From Firmicutes bacterium UBA3941 (GTDB lineage Bacteria > Bacillota > Clostridia > Caldicoprobacterales > UBA3941): a stretch of DNA of 23,567 nucleotides. The notes below the pieces were generated by a model. That model saw nothing but the letters and a program-made list of their open reading frames with translations, was not told the origin of the DNA and did no database searches. The position numbers and the translations under genes are program-made. The stretch spans positions 1-23,567 of the forward strand of contig DGDX01000058.1 of NCBI GenBank assembly GCA_002385665.1. The letters are read 5' to 3'. Shown piece by piece: positions 1 through 7,365 of this stretch (its first letter is position 1; the number at the start of each line of letters is the position of its first letter).

Positions 1-255
1 TATGAGGACGATGACAACCCTATACTTTTGATAGATAAGGTTTCCATGGATGATGCCCAAATGTCGAAAGTGGTGGATAGGGTTGCCCTTAAGGATGTAC
101 TATCAAAGCTTGATGAACGTGAAAGATACATAATCATAATGCGCTATTTCCATGATAAAACCCAAAACGATATTGCAAGCGAATTGGGCATATCTCAAGT
201 ACAGGTCTCGAGAATAGAAAAGAGAGTACTGCTTAGAATGAGAGAACTCATTTAA
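1..255 (+). CDS. sigF: RNA polymerase sporulation sigma factor SigF (sigma-F), C-terminal part; 5' end outside window
   Basis: The reading frame is open from base 1, so the N-terminal part lies upstream. The visible 84 residues are sigma region 4: a helix with LDERERYII and RYFHDKTQ, then the helix-turn-helix IASELGISQVQVSRIEK, which reads the -35 element. QVQVSR and the spoVA operon immediately downstream favour sigma-F over sigma-G. Sigma-F is the first forespore-specific sigma factor, held in check by the anti-sigma factor SpoIIAB; spoIIAA and spoIIAB would be expected just upstream. The gene ends at a TAA that forms the first bases of a terminator hairpin. The family is certain. The choice of F over G rests mainly on context. 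Confidence 0.88.
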   Translation, partial: YEDDDNPILLIDKVSMDDAQMSKVVDRVALKDVLSKLDERERYIIIMRYFHDKTQNDIASELGISQVQVSRIEKRVLLRMRELI

Positions 256-280
256 CACCCTGGTAGGGTGTTTTTAATTT
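254..280 (+). terminator. Rho-independent terminator after sigF
   Basis: AACACCC (254-260) pairs with GGGTGTT (266-272) around a 5-nt loop, followed by a T-rich run. The stem starts inside the sigF stop codon. It separates the sigF transcript from the spoVA operon. Confidence 0.85.
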
Positions 281-310
281 GGATAAAAAAGAAAGGCAAT
301 ACACATAATA
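281..310 (+). promoter_or_regulatory. Candidate sigma-G promoter for the spoVA operon
   Basis: GGATA (281-285) and CATAATA (304-310) are separated by 18 nt. The sigma-G consensus is about GNATR, 17-18 nt, CATNNTA, so the -10 fits fully and the -35 deviates only at a variable position. spoVA is a known sigma-G operon in Bacillus and Clostridia. The predicted start near 317 would leave a leader of about 130 nt before the first gene. I see no better match in 281-444. This is a pattern match only. Confidence 0.45.
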
Positions 311-444
311 ACCATATACCCAATAAGTACAGTCAGGTAATAAGGTCATCAAAATGTAGGTTATTATGTATTGATTTAGATTTCTAGAAACCTAAACAAT
401 TGAGTCGTTTTACAATCCTAATTAACGAAAGGAGATGTGGAAGA

Positions 445-636
445 GTGCCAACAACGAAAAAAAGAATCTATATTTTTATGTTCATAATTTTTAGCCTAAT
501 ATTGCTGGGGGCAGCTTTCCTAATTTGGGATCTGGTTGGGAATTACGGGAAACAGCAAGATAAGATATATTCTGGTGCAAAATTTGTGCACTCTATCCTG
601 GAACATCCACCGAAGATAGGGTTGCTTGATGGATAA
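445..636 (+). CDS. Small membrane protein of unknown function, first gene of the spoVA operon
   Basis: I do not recognise this 63-residue protein. The GTG at 445 is chosen because an AAAGGAGATG ribosome binding site (428-437) lies 7 nt upstream; an in-frame start at 400 has none. A short basic N-terminus (PTTKKR) precedes one strong transmembrane segment at about residues 8-28, ending in an aliphatic stretch and an Ile-Trp pair. A soluble tail of about 35 residues follows. The positive-inside rule would place the N-terminus in the cytoplasm and the tail outside it (in a forespore, the intermembrane space). The 3' end overlaps spoVAA by 8 bp, so translation is probably coupled and expression forespore-specific. 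It does not look like a fragment of a SpoVA protein. It could be a lineage-specific sporulation protein. Confidence 0.7.
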   Translation: MPTTKKRIYIFMFIIFSLILLGAAFLIWDLVGNYGKQQDKIYSGAKFVHSILEHPPKIGLLDG

Positions 637-1246
637 TTATATATATTTACATTTGAAAGACCATATAAAGAGGGAAGCTGGGCAAGATATTTATTTGGAT
701 GATATAACTGAGTTGTCATGTTCGCCGGATGTTAGGGACAAGCTGACTAAATTGGTGATTCTACAGGAGAAAGGTGTAGGTATTATCACCTTGAGTGTTG
801 TAGAAGTAATTGAATTGATCAGACAGTTCATACCGGAGATTCCTATCATATCTACGGGGGAATCCAAGATTACTATACATATTCATGAAAAGGACGAATA
901 TAGCGGTAAGGGATTTGCTGGCCTAATTAGGGCATTCATAACCAGCTTGTTACTCTTTATTGGTTCAGGCATCGCTATCATGTACTTTCATGAGGATGTA
1001 AATATGCATAAAGTCCACGATGCTATCTATACTGCTGTTACAGGCCAAGAGGCCACAGGTTCATACTGGATTAGCATACCTTATTCCATTGGCCTGGGGC
1101 TAGGAATAGCACTTTTTTTTGGGTTATTACCGGACAAGAATAAAAATAACAAACCCGATCCCCTGGAAATTGGGATACATAAATATAAAAATCAGATTAA
1201 TTCTTACCTGTCCGCAAAGGGAGGTAGTAAACAAAAAAAACCATGA
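629..1246 (+). CDS. spoVAA: Stage V sporulation protein AA
   Basis: This 205-residue protein matches the usual SpoVAA length. An N-terminal soluble region (about residues 1-95, mixed alpha/beta) is followed by two hydrophobic segments at about 100-120 and 147-167, then a short basic tail ending in KQKKP. SpoVA proteins sit in the inner spore membrane and move Ca-dipicolinic acid (DPA) into the forespore and out at germination; the exact role of SpoVAA is less clear. The ATG at 629 is preferred to an overlapping TTG at 626. The SD is weak (ATAGGG, 616-621), in keeping with coupling to the overlapping upstream gene. The stop overlaps the spoVAB start as ATGA. Confidence 0.9.
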   Translation: MDNYIYLHLKDHIKREAGQDIYLDDITELSCSPDVRDKLTKLVILQEKGVGIITLSVVEVIELIRQFIPEIPIISTGESKITIHIHEKDEYSGKGFAGLIRAFITSLLLFIGSGIAIMYFHEDVNMHKVHDAIYTAVTGQEATGSYWISIPYSIGLGLGIALFFGLLPDKNKNNKPDPLEIGIHKYKNQINSYLSAKGGSKQKKP

Positions 1247-1659
1247 AAACTTTTTTACTTGTAATAGTGGGGTTATCTGGTGGGGCTCTGGTTGGAGCTG
1301 GGATGTTTGCCTTTTTTATAGCCCTGGGAGTAATTGAAAGAGTAATTGATATAAGCAGGACAGAAGCTTACAGGGGTATGTATAAAATTGCAATTCTCTT
1401 GGGTAGCCTTTTGTCTACCTTAATATATATGTTCAGGTTTGGTGTAAGGGCAAATAAAGGTTGGCTTTTGTTAATCGGTCTACCTATGGGGATCTTCGTG
1501 GGCATGATAGCATCCGCCTTAACGGAGGTATTGAATGTAATCCCCTTTTTATCCATCCGAATAGGAATAACTAAATGGGCCTATTTGTTAATTATTGCTA
1601 TTATCCTGGGGAAAGTATTGGGGTCTATTCTTTATTGGGGCTTACTGAAAATCCAATGA
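1243..1659 (+). CDS. spoVAB: Stage V sporulation protein AB
   Basis: A very hydrophobic 138-residue protein with about four transmembrane helices (roughly residues 3-30, 45-62, 73-93, 110-132). A small-residue-rich GLSGGALVGAG in the first helix and the position directly after spoVAA identify it as SpoVAB, part of the DPA transport apparatus of the inner forespore membrane. The ATG overlaps the spoVAA stop in an ATGA arrangement. The nearest strong SD (AGGGAGG, about 1218-1224) lies roughly 18 nt upstream of the ATG, an unusually long spacing, so start/stop coupling may matter more than direct initiation. Confidence 0.9.
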   Translation: MKTFLLVIVGLSGGALVGAGMFAFFIALGVIERVIDISRTEAYRGMYKIAILLGSLLSTLIYMFRFGVRANKGWLLLIGLPMGIFVGMIASALTEVLNVIPFLSIRIGITKWAYLLIIAIILGKVLGSILYWGLLKIQ

Positions 1660-1683
1660 AGATATCGGGAGGAAAAGTCCAAT

Positions 1684-1818
1684 ATGAGAAAGGATTACCA
1701 TCGCATACCAATTATTGAGCAGGAAGGTAGGAACTTGGAAGAAAAAGAAAGCAGACAGGATCTGGACAAAAAACTAATGGAAGACAGGGAATCAAGAAAC
1801 GTAGTTGATGGGGATTAA
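1684..1818 (+). CDS. Predicted 44-residue acidic small protein between spoVAB and spoVAC
   Basis: ATG at 1684 opens a 44-codon frame closed by TAA at 1816-1818. A strong SD, GGGAGGA (1667-1673), lies 10 nt upstream, as good as those of its neighbours. The product is hydrophilic and highly charged (many Glu, Asp, Arg, Lys) with an EEKESRQDLDKKL run likely to form a helix. There is no signal peptide, membrane segment or Cys. It lies in the 290-bp gap between spoVAB and spoVAC, on the operon strand, so it would be co-expressed in the forespore. I recognise no family. The alternative is a non-coding spacer with a chance SD. Confidence 0.5.
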   Translation: MRKDYHRIPIIEQEGRNLEEKESRQDLDKKLMEDRESRNVVDGD

Positions 1819-1949
1819 CCGGATATCCTCAGCCATATCAACTATTATTCTTCTTTATACTGATGAGAAACCCGATTTGGTTAAAGTCCAATAATGGAAG
1901 TATGTATAATATCGAATTTTATGAAAAGGATAGTTTGGGAGGTGTTTCT

Positions 1950-2414
1950 ATGGATTCTTTAGACGTGAAACAAAAAAAGATAAATAAGGAATACCAGGAT
2001 TATGCCAACAGCCTAAGTCCAAAATCCAAAGTTTTTAAAAATTGTATGATGGCATTTATAGTGGGAGGTCTGATATGTACAATTGGACAGCTTATAAACA
2101 ATCTGGCCAAAATCTATTATGGTATGAATAAGGAAGAAGCCTCCACCATTACCTCAATAACCTTAATATTTATAGCAGCCCTATTAACCGGTTTGGGTCT
2201 CTATGAAAAGATTGGTAAGAGAGCAGGTGCTGGTTCCATTGTTCCTATAACCGGATTTTCCAACTCTATAGTTGCACCGGCTATGGAACATAAAAGGGAA
2301 GGATATGTTTTGGGGGTAGGCGCTAAGCTATTCTCCATAGCGGGGCCTGTTTTGGTATATGGGATTAGCACATCGGTGATCGTTGGGTTAATAAATTACT
2401 TTTTTGTAAAATGA
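1950..2414 (+). CDS. spoVAC: Stage V sporulation protein AC, DPA channel component
   Basis: A 154-residue SpoVA-family membrane protein. The ATG at 1950 has GGGAGGTG (1937-1944) upstream and gives the usual family length; an in-frame ATG at 1863 would add 29 atypical residues. After a charged N-terminal region of about 30 residues come hydrophobic segments near 35-57, 70-90 and 125-150. Family motifs are ICTIGQL and GAGSIVPITGF. In Bacillus, SpoVAC behaves as a mechanosensitive channel that releases DPA. It is paralogous to SpoVAE two genes downstream, which carries matching motifs. Its stop lies just before the spoVAD start. Confidence 0.95.
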   Translation: MDSLDVKQKKINKEYQDYANSLSPKSKVFKNCMMAFIVGGLICTIGQLINNLAKIYYGMNKEEASTITSITLIFIAALLTGLGLYEKIGKRAGAGSIVPITGFSNSIVAPAMEHKREGYVLGVGAKLFSIAGPVLVYGISTSVIVGLINYFFVK

Positions 2415-2425
2415 GGGATATTAAT

Positions 2426-3442
2426 ATGTCTAAGCACAGAATGGGAGGTCAAACACTATACCTGACTCAAAACCCGCCCAAGATTATTTCCCGGGCATCC
2501 ATTGTGGGCAAAAAAGAGGGGGAAGGACCCCTTGCAGAATATTTTGATAAAATCATAGAGGACGATCTTTGGGGTGAAAAAAGCTGGGAAAAGGCAGAAC
2601 GCAGAATGTTAATTGAGACGGCCGAACTTACCTTAAGAAAGGCTAAAATGGAGCCACGGGACATCAATTATCTATTTGGTGGTGACCTGCTGGATCAAAT
2701 TGTAACTGCTACTTTTGCAGCTAGAAGTCTGGGCATACCCTTCTATGGGTTATATGGAGCCTGTTCTTCTATGACCCAGACTATGTCTCTGGCTGCACCT
2801 CTAATAGATGGGGGATATGCGGATAATGTCCTCTGTGTTACTTCCAGCCATTTTTGTTCCGCGGAAAGGCAATTTCGATATCCCTTGGAAATGGGTGTAC
2901 AAAGGCCCCCTACGGCTCAATGGACCGTAACGGGAGCAGGCGGAGTTTTACTTTCCAGTGATGGAAAGGGACCATGCATAACTCATGTTACTACCGGTAA
3001 GGTTATAGATTTTGGCATTAAGGATACCAATTATATGGGTGCAGCTATGGCACCAGCTGCGGCTGATACTATCAGGGCTCATTTTGAGGATACCGGCAGG
3101 GGACCAAATGATTATGATTTAATTGTAACGGGTGATTTAGCCAAGTATGGGCGGAAATTAACCATAGATCTGCTAAAAAAGGATGGGTATGATATTGAAG
3201 ACCGATTCATAGATTGTGGTTGTGAAATATTTTATGAAAGCCAAGATGTCCATGCCGGAGCAAGTGGATGTGCCTGCTCAGCTGTGGTTCTGGCCGGGTA
3301 TTTACTTAGGAAAATGGAAGATGGAGAAATCAATCGCATTCTAATGGCATCTACCGGGGCTTTACACAGTATTATTACATCACAACAGGGAGATTCAATA
3401 CCCGGAATTGCTCACGCTGTAGCGATAGAAAAGAAGGGATAA
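2426..3442 (+). CDS. spoVAD: Stage V sporulation protein AD, DPA-binding thiolase-like protein
   Basis: A soluble 338-residue protein, the same length as Bacillus SpoVAD, with a thiolase / beta-ketoacyl-synthase-like fold. The YGACSSM segment (about residues 110-116) places Cys113 where thiolases carry their nucleophile. The family does not catalyse condensation; it binds dipicolinic acid at the inner spore membrane. ATG 2426 has GAGGG (2413-2417) 8 nt upstream; the alternative ATG at 2411, overlapping the spoVAC stop, has no SD and would add five residues. A further Cys-rich stretch, around residues 265-290 (CGCEIF and SGCACSA), is visible. It is followed 3 nt later by spoVAE. Confidence 0.95.
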   Translation: MSKHRMGGQTLYLTQNPPKIISRASIVGKKEGEGPLAEYFDKIIEDDLWGEKSWEKAERRMLIETAELTLRKAKMEPRDINYLFGGDLLDQIVTATFAARSLGIPFYGLYGACSSMTQTMSLAAPLIDGGYADNVLCVTSSHFCSAERQFRYPLEMGVQRPPTAQWTVTGAGGVLLSSDGKGPCITHVTTGKVIDFGIKDTNYMGAAMAPAAADTIRAHFEDTGRGPNDYDLIVTGDLAKYGRKLTIDLLKKDGYDIEDRFIDCGCEIFYESQDVHAGASGCACSAVVLAGYLLRKMEDGEINRILMASTGALHSIITSQQGDSIPGIAHAVAIEKKG

Positions 3443-3445
3443 ATT

Positions 3446-3802
3446 ATGGATTATATAAAAGCTTTTATAACAGGGGGAGTAATCTGTATTATTGGCCAAA
3501 TTTTAATCGATAAAACCAACCTGACGCCTGCCAGGATATTGGTATGTTTCGTAACTGCCGGCGCTATTCTAACCGCCTTGGGCATCTACGATCCGATAGT
3601 GGAATTCGGTGGGGCCGGTGCTACGGTTCCCTTGCCTGGTTTTGGTTATGCCTTGGCCAAAGGAGCAATAAAGGGTGTAAAGGAATTGGGAGTCCTTGGA
3701 GCCTTTACAGGTGGGGTTACAGCTACAGCCGGCGGTATAACGGCAGCTATAGTATTTGGGTATCTGGCTGCAGTTTTATTTGATCCTAAGGAAAAAAGCT
3801 GA
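3446..3802 (+). CDS. spoVAE: Stage V sporulation protein AE (SpoVAEb type)
   Basis: A 118-residue membrane protein of the same family as SpoVAC. Motifs ICIIGQI (about residues 13-19) and GAGATVPLPGF (about 56-66) parallel those in SpoVAC. There are about three hydrophobic segments (5-22, 30-50, 85-112) and a short charged C-terminus. It acts with SpoVAC and SpoVAD in DPA movement across the inner spore membrane. The SD AAGAAGGGA overlaps the end of spoVAD, and the genes are 3 nt apart. It is the last gene of the operon and runs into a strong hairpin. I see no spoVAF or separate spoVAEa here. Confidence 0.93.
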   Translation: MDYIKAFITGGVICIIGQILIDKTNLTPARILVCFVTAGAILTALGIYDPIVEFGGAGATVPLPGFGYALAKGAIKGVKELGVLGAFTGGVTATAGGITAAIVFGYLAAVLFDPKEKS

Positions 3803-3804
3803 TA

Positions 3805-3836
3805 TTCAAAAGGGATGGCAACCCATCCCTTTTGAA
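3805..3836. terminator. Bidirectional terminator between spoVAE and the convergent PBP gene
   Basis: A perfect 14-bp stem, TTCAAAAGGGATGG (3805-3818) with CCATCCCTTTTGAA (3823-3836), around a CAAC loop. On the plus strand the arm's own TTTT and a nearby T-rich tract follow the GC core; on the minus strand the TTTT arm and the complement of GAAAAAAG do the same. It ends both convergent transcripts. Confidence 0.9.
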
Positions 3837-3849
3837 AACATATTTTTCT

Positions 3850-6828
3850 TTACTCTTCACCATTATTATTACCATTATCATTATTACCGTTCCCGTTATT
3901 TGGAGGGTGATCATCATTATTCCCGTTAGGTGGGTCCGGATCAACAGGCTCGGGGTCTGGCTTTTCTTTTTCAAGTTGCTTTTCTATAGCGCTAAATATA
4001 TCTTTATTTAATTTTTCAAGGTTTTTCATTTCCTTTTCTACCAGGCTTGCATCAAATATCGGTAGATCTTTGATTTTATCCTTATCTTTAATGGGTTTCT
4101 CAGGTATATCAATGATTCCCTGTTTTAGGACCTCCTCGAGTTTTGCTATAGCCTGATTGAGCTTGTCTATATCCTTTTGGGTAAGCTTTGGCACATACTT
4201 TGGATTTGTCATATTGCTCTTTACCTGGGCGATTAGGGCGTATGCCTCGTTGGTTATTGATTCCCGGTCAGATTCTCCCTTATACCATTCTTCGGTATGA
4301 ATAGGGCAGAAGAAGGGTCGATCATTGGGGTTATTGTAGTCCAGGCTTGCCAATCTATCCAAATCCTTAACAGCACCGGGCAAATACTTCTCCAGATCCT
4401 TATCCGAAAGCTTACGATAGGGAGAATCCTTAGGGAGAAGTATGGCCGAAGCCTTTACTCTATGATCAACAGGACAGTATGGTGTAGGGGGTTTCCCCGA
4501 ATAGGGGCATGCCTCTATCTGGACATGCATATCACAGACATCATCAGGGCCTGGAATAGCATTTTTGGGGAACCATTCGGTAACTAGTTTATGACCGCTT
4601 ATATCCTCACTACAAAGCTCGCCGTTAGGTCTTTTGCCCGAAACGCCACAAACCGTGAATCTTACGACACCATCTGGTACTCTGTCATAGAATTCCTTAC
4701 TTTCAAGGTCAACATGTATACTATTCATAATCGTTTCCCATAGGGGAGCAGCGAATTTTCCACCGGTTGTATTTTTCACAAACCTTGGTTGAAATTCGTC
4801 GTGTCCCAGCCATACGGTGGCCGTATAATATGGCGTGAACCCGGCAAAGAAGACACCTTTAAAATCGCTATTAGTACCGGTTTTACCGGCGGCTTTTATT
4901 CTTTGGCCATTACCATTTTTAATACGAACTGTTGCGGTCCCACCATTTATAACATCTTCCATCCAGTCCGTGAGGATAAAGGCTGTACTTTCTTTAAAAA
5001 CATCGCGTTTAATTTGATCCTTCTTTGCATTAATAATTTCATTACCATGTTTATCAACAACCCTGGTAAAGGAAATAGGCTCCAGATAAACTCCCCTGTT
5101 GGCAATAGCAGCATATGCCCCAGCTGCTTCAATCATGTTATTTCCGCGAGTACCCAGGGATAGAGCTGCAGGTTCTTCCGAAACGTCCTTTGAATTAAAG
5201 CCTAACTCCTTAAGCTTATCCGCAGCATACTGGGGCCCTATCCTTTCGAGAACTATTCTGGCCGCTACCACGTTCAGGGATTTGAAGATACCCCTTCGTA
5301 CATCTGTGGGCCCTGAATAGTTACCGTCACCATAATTTCTGGGATATGGGCGTTCGCCACCTTTCCATCCCTCTATGGCTGCCGGTATATTTTCAATTAT
5401 TATACCGCCGGGATATCCTGCCTCAATAAAGGGACCATATACTGCAAGGGGTTTTATACTGGAACCCATGGGAAGCTTCGCATCGGGATGAAATGCCCTA
5501 TTATACTGGCGTTTGCCGGTTGGAGGTTGTTTTCCTCCTACGATAGCCTGAAGTTCGCCGGTATGTTGGTCTATTACTACCGCGGCGGCTTGAGGTTGCT
5601 CTACACCTTGTTTACTGAACTTATGGGCAGAATTCTGGAACTTGGGCAAATTCTTGTAGTTGTAAACTGATTCTTCAACCGCCTGCTGAATCTCAGGGTC
5701 CAGGGTAGTATATATATGTAAACCACCGGAATAGATATATTGCTCTGCCTTACGTCTACCTTCATCCCCTTCCCAGCCCTTTAGTACCATAATTCTATCC
5801 CGAACGTCCTTTATGACATATTCTATAAAGTATTTCATCGGGTAGTCATTGCTGGTTGGGGTCTCCTTTATGTAAACAGGGTGATTGTAGAATTCAGATT
5901 CGTCTATTCTGGCTTCCTTATATTCAGTTTCTGTAATAAGGTTATTCTCATACATTCTGTCAATTACCAGGTTGGTTCTCTTGTAGGTTGATTCCGGATT
6001 ATCCCTGGTATAAGTATTTGCTCTTGGATCATATTGCCATGGGTTACGGGTTATCCCGGCCAACATAGCGCATTCACGCAGGGTAAGTTCGCTTAATTCT
6101 TTGCCAAAATAGTCCTTGGCCGCGGCCTTAACACCATAGTTAGAACCTCCTAGCCAGATAGTATTCAGGTAGGCCTCCATTATTTGATCCTTACTATACC
6201 TTTTCTCCAATTGTATAGCCAGGTACATTTCCTGGATTTTTCTTTTGTAGCTTACCTCTGGAGTCAAAATGGTATTTTTAAGTAGTTGCTGGGTTATAGT
6301 ACTGGCCCCCTGTACGCTTTCATTGCTAAGGTTATGAATTATAGATCCGAATATTCGCTTTATATCTATACCGTTATGAACATTGAAGCGGGCATCCTCT
6401 ATGGCAATGAAGGCATTCTTCAAAGTCTCGGGAATCTCGTCAATGGTAGCCCAAATTCGATTCTCATACCCGTAATACTCGGTGATAAGATTTCCATGTT
6501 TATCATATATAAAGGTGGTTTCACTTTGATCCTGAATTTGGACAACATCAAGTTCGGGAGTTGAATCCAGGTATGCCTTACCAACACCTACCACAGCTCC
6601 AAATCCAACAAAACCAATAAGGATGAAAAGGATTAAGAATAGCCTTAGGGTTGTAACAAAAACCGATAGAAAAAAGTTAGGTCGTCTTTTCTTTCTAACG
6701 AACAGACTCTTGGGCTTAGAGGTCTCTTTATCTTGTTTATTATTGATTTCACTCGATTTTTTTATTGGCTGGTCTTTTTTGCTTATGCGTTTTAAAAAGT
6801 TTCCCAGCCATTTTTTTATTATATCCAT
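3850..6828 (-). CDS. Class A penicillin-binding protein (PBP1A type)
   Basis: A 992-residue bifunctional peptidoglycan synthase, longer than most class A PBPs. A basic cytoplasmic N-terminus of about 50 residues precedes one membrane anchor (about 52-82). A GT51 glycosyltransferase domain follows with catalytic Glu144 in AIEDARF and the motifs QGASTITQQ, KIQEMYLAIQLEKRYSK and GITRNP. The transpeptidase domain has Ser456 in SSIK, SLN (517-519) and KTG (649-651). Beyond it lie a region with six Cys (727, 739, 765, 774, 785, 841), a charged helical stretch (about 860-955) and an Asn/Gly/Pro-rich tail. The ATG has a TGGAGGAATA SD. It is monocistronic and convergent with spoVA. Vegetative or sporulation-specific use cannot be told from sequence. 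Confidence 0.95.
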   Translation of the reverse strand: MDIIKKWLGNFLKRISKKDQPIKKSSEINNKQDKETSKPKSLFVRKKRRPNFFLSVFVTTLRLFLILFILIGFVGFGAVVGVGKAYLDSTPELDVVQIQDQSETTFIYDKHGNLITEYYGYENRIWATIDEIPETLKNAFIAIEDARFNVHNGIDIKRIFGSIIHNLSNESVQGASTITQQLLKNTILTPEVSYKRKIQEMYLAIQLEKRYSKDQIMEAYLNTIWLGGSNYGVKAAAKDYFGKELSELTLRECAMLAGITRNPWQYDPRANTYTRDNPESTYKRTNLVIDRMYENNLITETEYKEARIDESEFYNHPVYIKETPTSNDYPMKYFIEYVIKDVRDRIMVLKGWEGDEGRRKAEQYIYSGGLHIYTTLDPEIQQAVEESVYNYKNLPKFQNSAHKFSKQGVEQPQAAAVVIDQHTGELQAIVGGKQPPTGKRQYNRAFHPDAKLPMGSSIKPLAVYGPFIEAGYPGGIIIENIPAAIEGWKGGERPYPRNYGDGNYSGPTDVRRGIFKSLNVVAARIVLERIGPQYAADKLKELGFNSKDVSEEPAALSLGTRGNNMIEAAGAYAAIANRGVYLEPISFTRVVDKHGNEIINAKKDQIKRDVFKESTAFILTDWMEDVINGGTATVRIKNGNGQRIKAAGKTGTNSDFKGVFFAGFTPYYTATVWLGHDEFQPRFVKNTTGGKFAAPLWETIMNSIHVDLESKEFYDRVPDGVVRFTVCGVSGKRPNGELCSEDISGHKLVTEWFPKNAIPGPDDVCDMHVQIEACPYSGKPPTPYCPVDHRVKASAILLPKDSPYRKLSDKDLEKYLPGAVKDLDRLASLDYNNPNDRPFFCPIHTEEWYKGESDRESITNEAYALIAQVKSNMTNPKYVPKLTQKDIDKLNQAIAKLEEVLKQGIIDIPEKPIKDKDKIKDLPIFDASLVEKEMKNLEKLNKDIFSAIEKQLEKEKPDPEPVDPDPPNGNNDDHPPNNGNGNNDNGNNNGEE

Positions 6829-6844
6829 GATATTCCTCCAATTA

Positions 6845-6871
6845 TCATATGTAGGTTTTATTTACATATGA
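6845..6871. repeat. Inverted repeat in the PBP 5' leader (possible operator or hairpin)
   Basis: TCATATGTA (6845-6853) and TACATATGA (6863-6871) are perfect 9-bp arms around a 9-nt spacer. The repeat lies just downstream of the predicted minus-strand -10 and upstream of the PBP ribosome binding site (6831-6840). It could be a repressor operator or a leader hairpin. No regulator family is suggested by the sequence. Confidence 0.5.
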
Positions 6872-6887
6872 GAGAGATTCTAATGGT

Positions 6888-6916
6888 ATTATAACATAGG
6901 TAGTCAATACGTTGAA
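6888..6916 (-). promoter_or_regulatory. Candidate sigma-A promoter of the PBP gene
   Basis: On the minus strand TATAAT (6893-6888) is preceded at 17 nt by TTCAAC (6916-6911). The -10 is perfect and the -35 matches only three of six bases. The predicted start near 6881 gives a leader of about 50 nt holding the 6845-6871 inverted repeat. Confidence 0.5.
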
Positions 6917-7131
6917 CAGTCATTTAGTATGTATTCATATTATTGATAGGGTCATTATATTTACATTCAGTTGGTAAAAGTTTTAAAAGACGTGAATTAT
7001 CTGTGTTCAGGCCTGATAAATTATATATTCCTTATTATGGTTTTACTAGTCAAAGAATAAAACAACCTGAAATAGGACAGGAACTGTGTTATAGTCAAAT
7101 TGTTGAGATTCATCTATAGGGTGAAACATCC
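6917..7131. other. Intergenic, AT-rich, no gene recognised
   Basis: This is the middle of the 537-bp gap between the divergent PBP and yebC genes. Stops are frequent in all frames. A minus-strand open frame at 7046-7234 has no SD and resembles no family. I see no tRNA, riboswitch or repeat here. Confidence 0.5.
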
Positions 7132-7160
7132 TTGAAACAACACCGCTATTCCTGTATAAT
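7132..7160 (+). promoter_or_regulatory. Strong sigma-A promoter upstream of yebC
   Basis: TTGAAA (7132-7137), a 17-nt spacer, and a perfect TATAAT (7155-7160) preceded by TG. The predicted start is near 7167, about 200 nt before the yebC ATG, implying a long leader. Confidence 0.75.
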
Positions 7161-7165
7161 GTAGC

Positions 7166-7206
7166 TGCAAAACTATTTGAAACAGTCATGCTAATAATGT
7201 TTTGCA
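7166..7206 (+). repeat. Inverted repeat at the predicted 5' end of the yebC leader
   Basis: TGCAAAAC (7166-7173) pairs perfectly with GTTTTGCA (7199-7206) across 25 nt, starting at about +1 of the predicted transcript. A second imperfect stem, GTTGGGTT (7279-7286) with AATCCAAC (7313-7320, one G-U), follows in the same leader. I recognise no known RNA class. Confidence 0.4.
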
Positions 7207-7365
7207 TCATTGTTCCTATTATACAAGATAGCATTATAAAATACCATTATTAAAGATTCTATCAAAAGCAATAGGTCAGTTGGGTTTCTGAAATGCGAGT
7301 TATTATTTGATTAATCCAACGAACCATGTTTTTAAGATTTTCTATGACTGATTGGGGGTTATTAA

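Noticed and set aside
1863..1949. Longer N-terminus for spoVAC from ATG 1863
   Set aside because: No SD, atypical residues, and a well-placed SD and ATG at 1950 give the family length.
4789..5163. Plus-strand open frames within the PBP gene
   Set aside because: Antisense shadows of a strongly coding gene with conserved catalytic motifs; no credible SD or family.
7046..7234. Minus-strand 62-codon open frame in the PBP-yebC gap
   Set aside because: No SD, no recognised family, and it is overlapped by a strong plus-strand promoter and leader.
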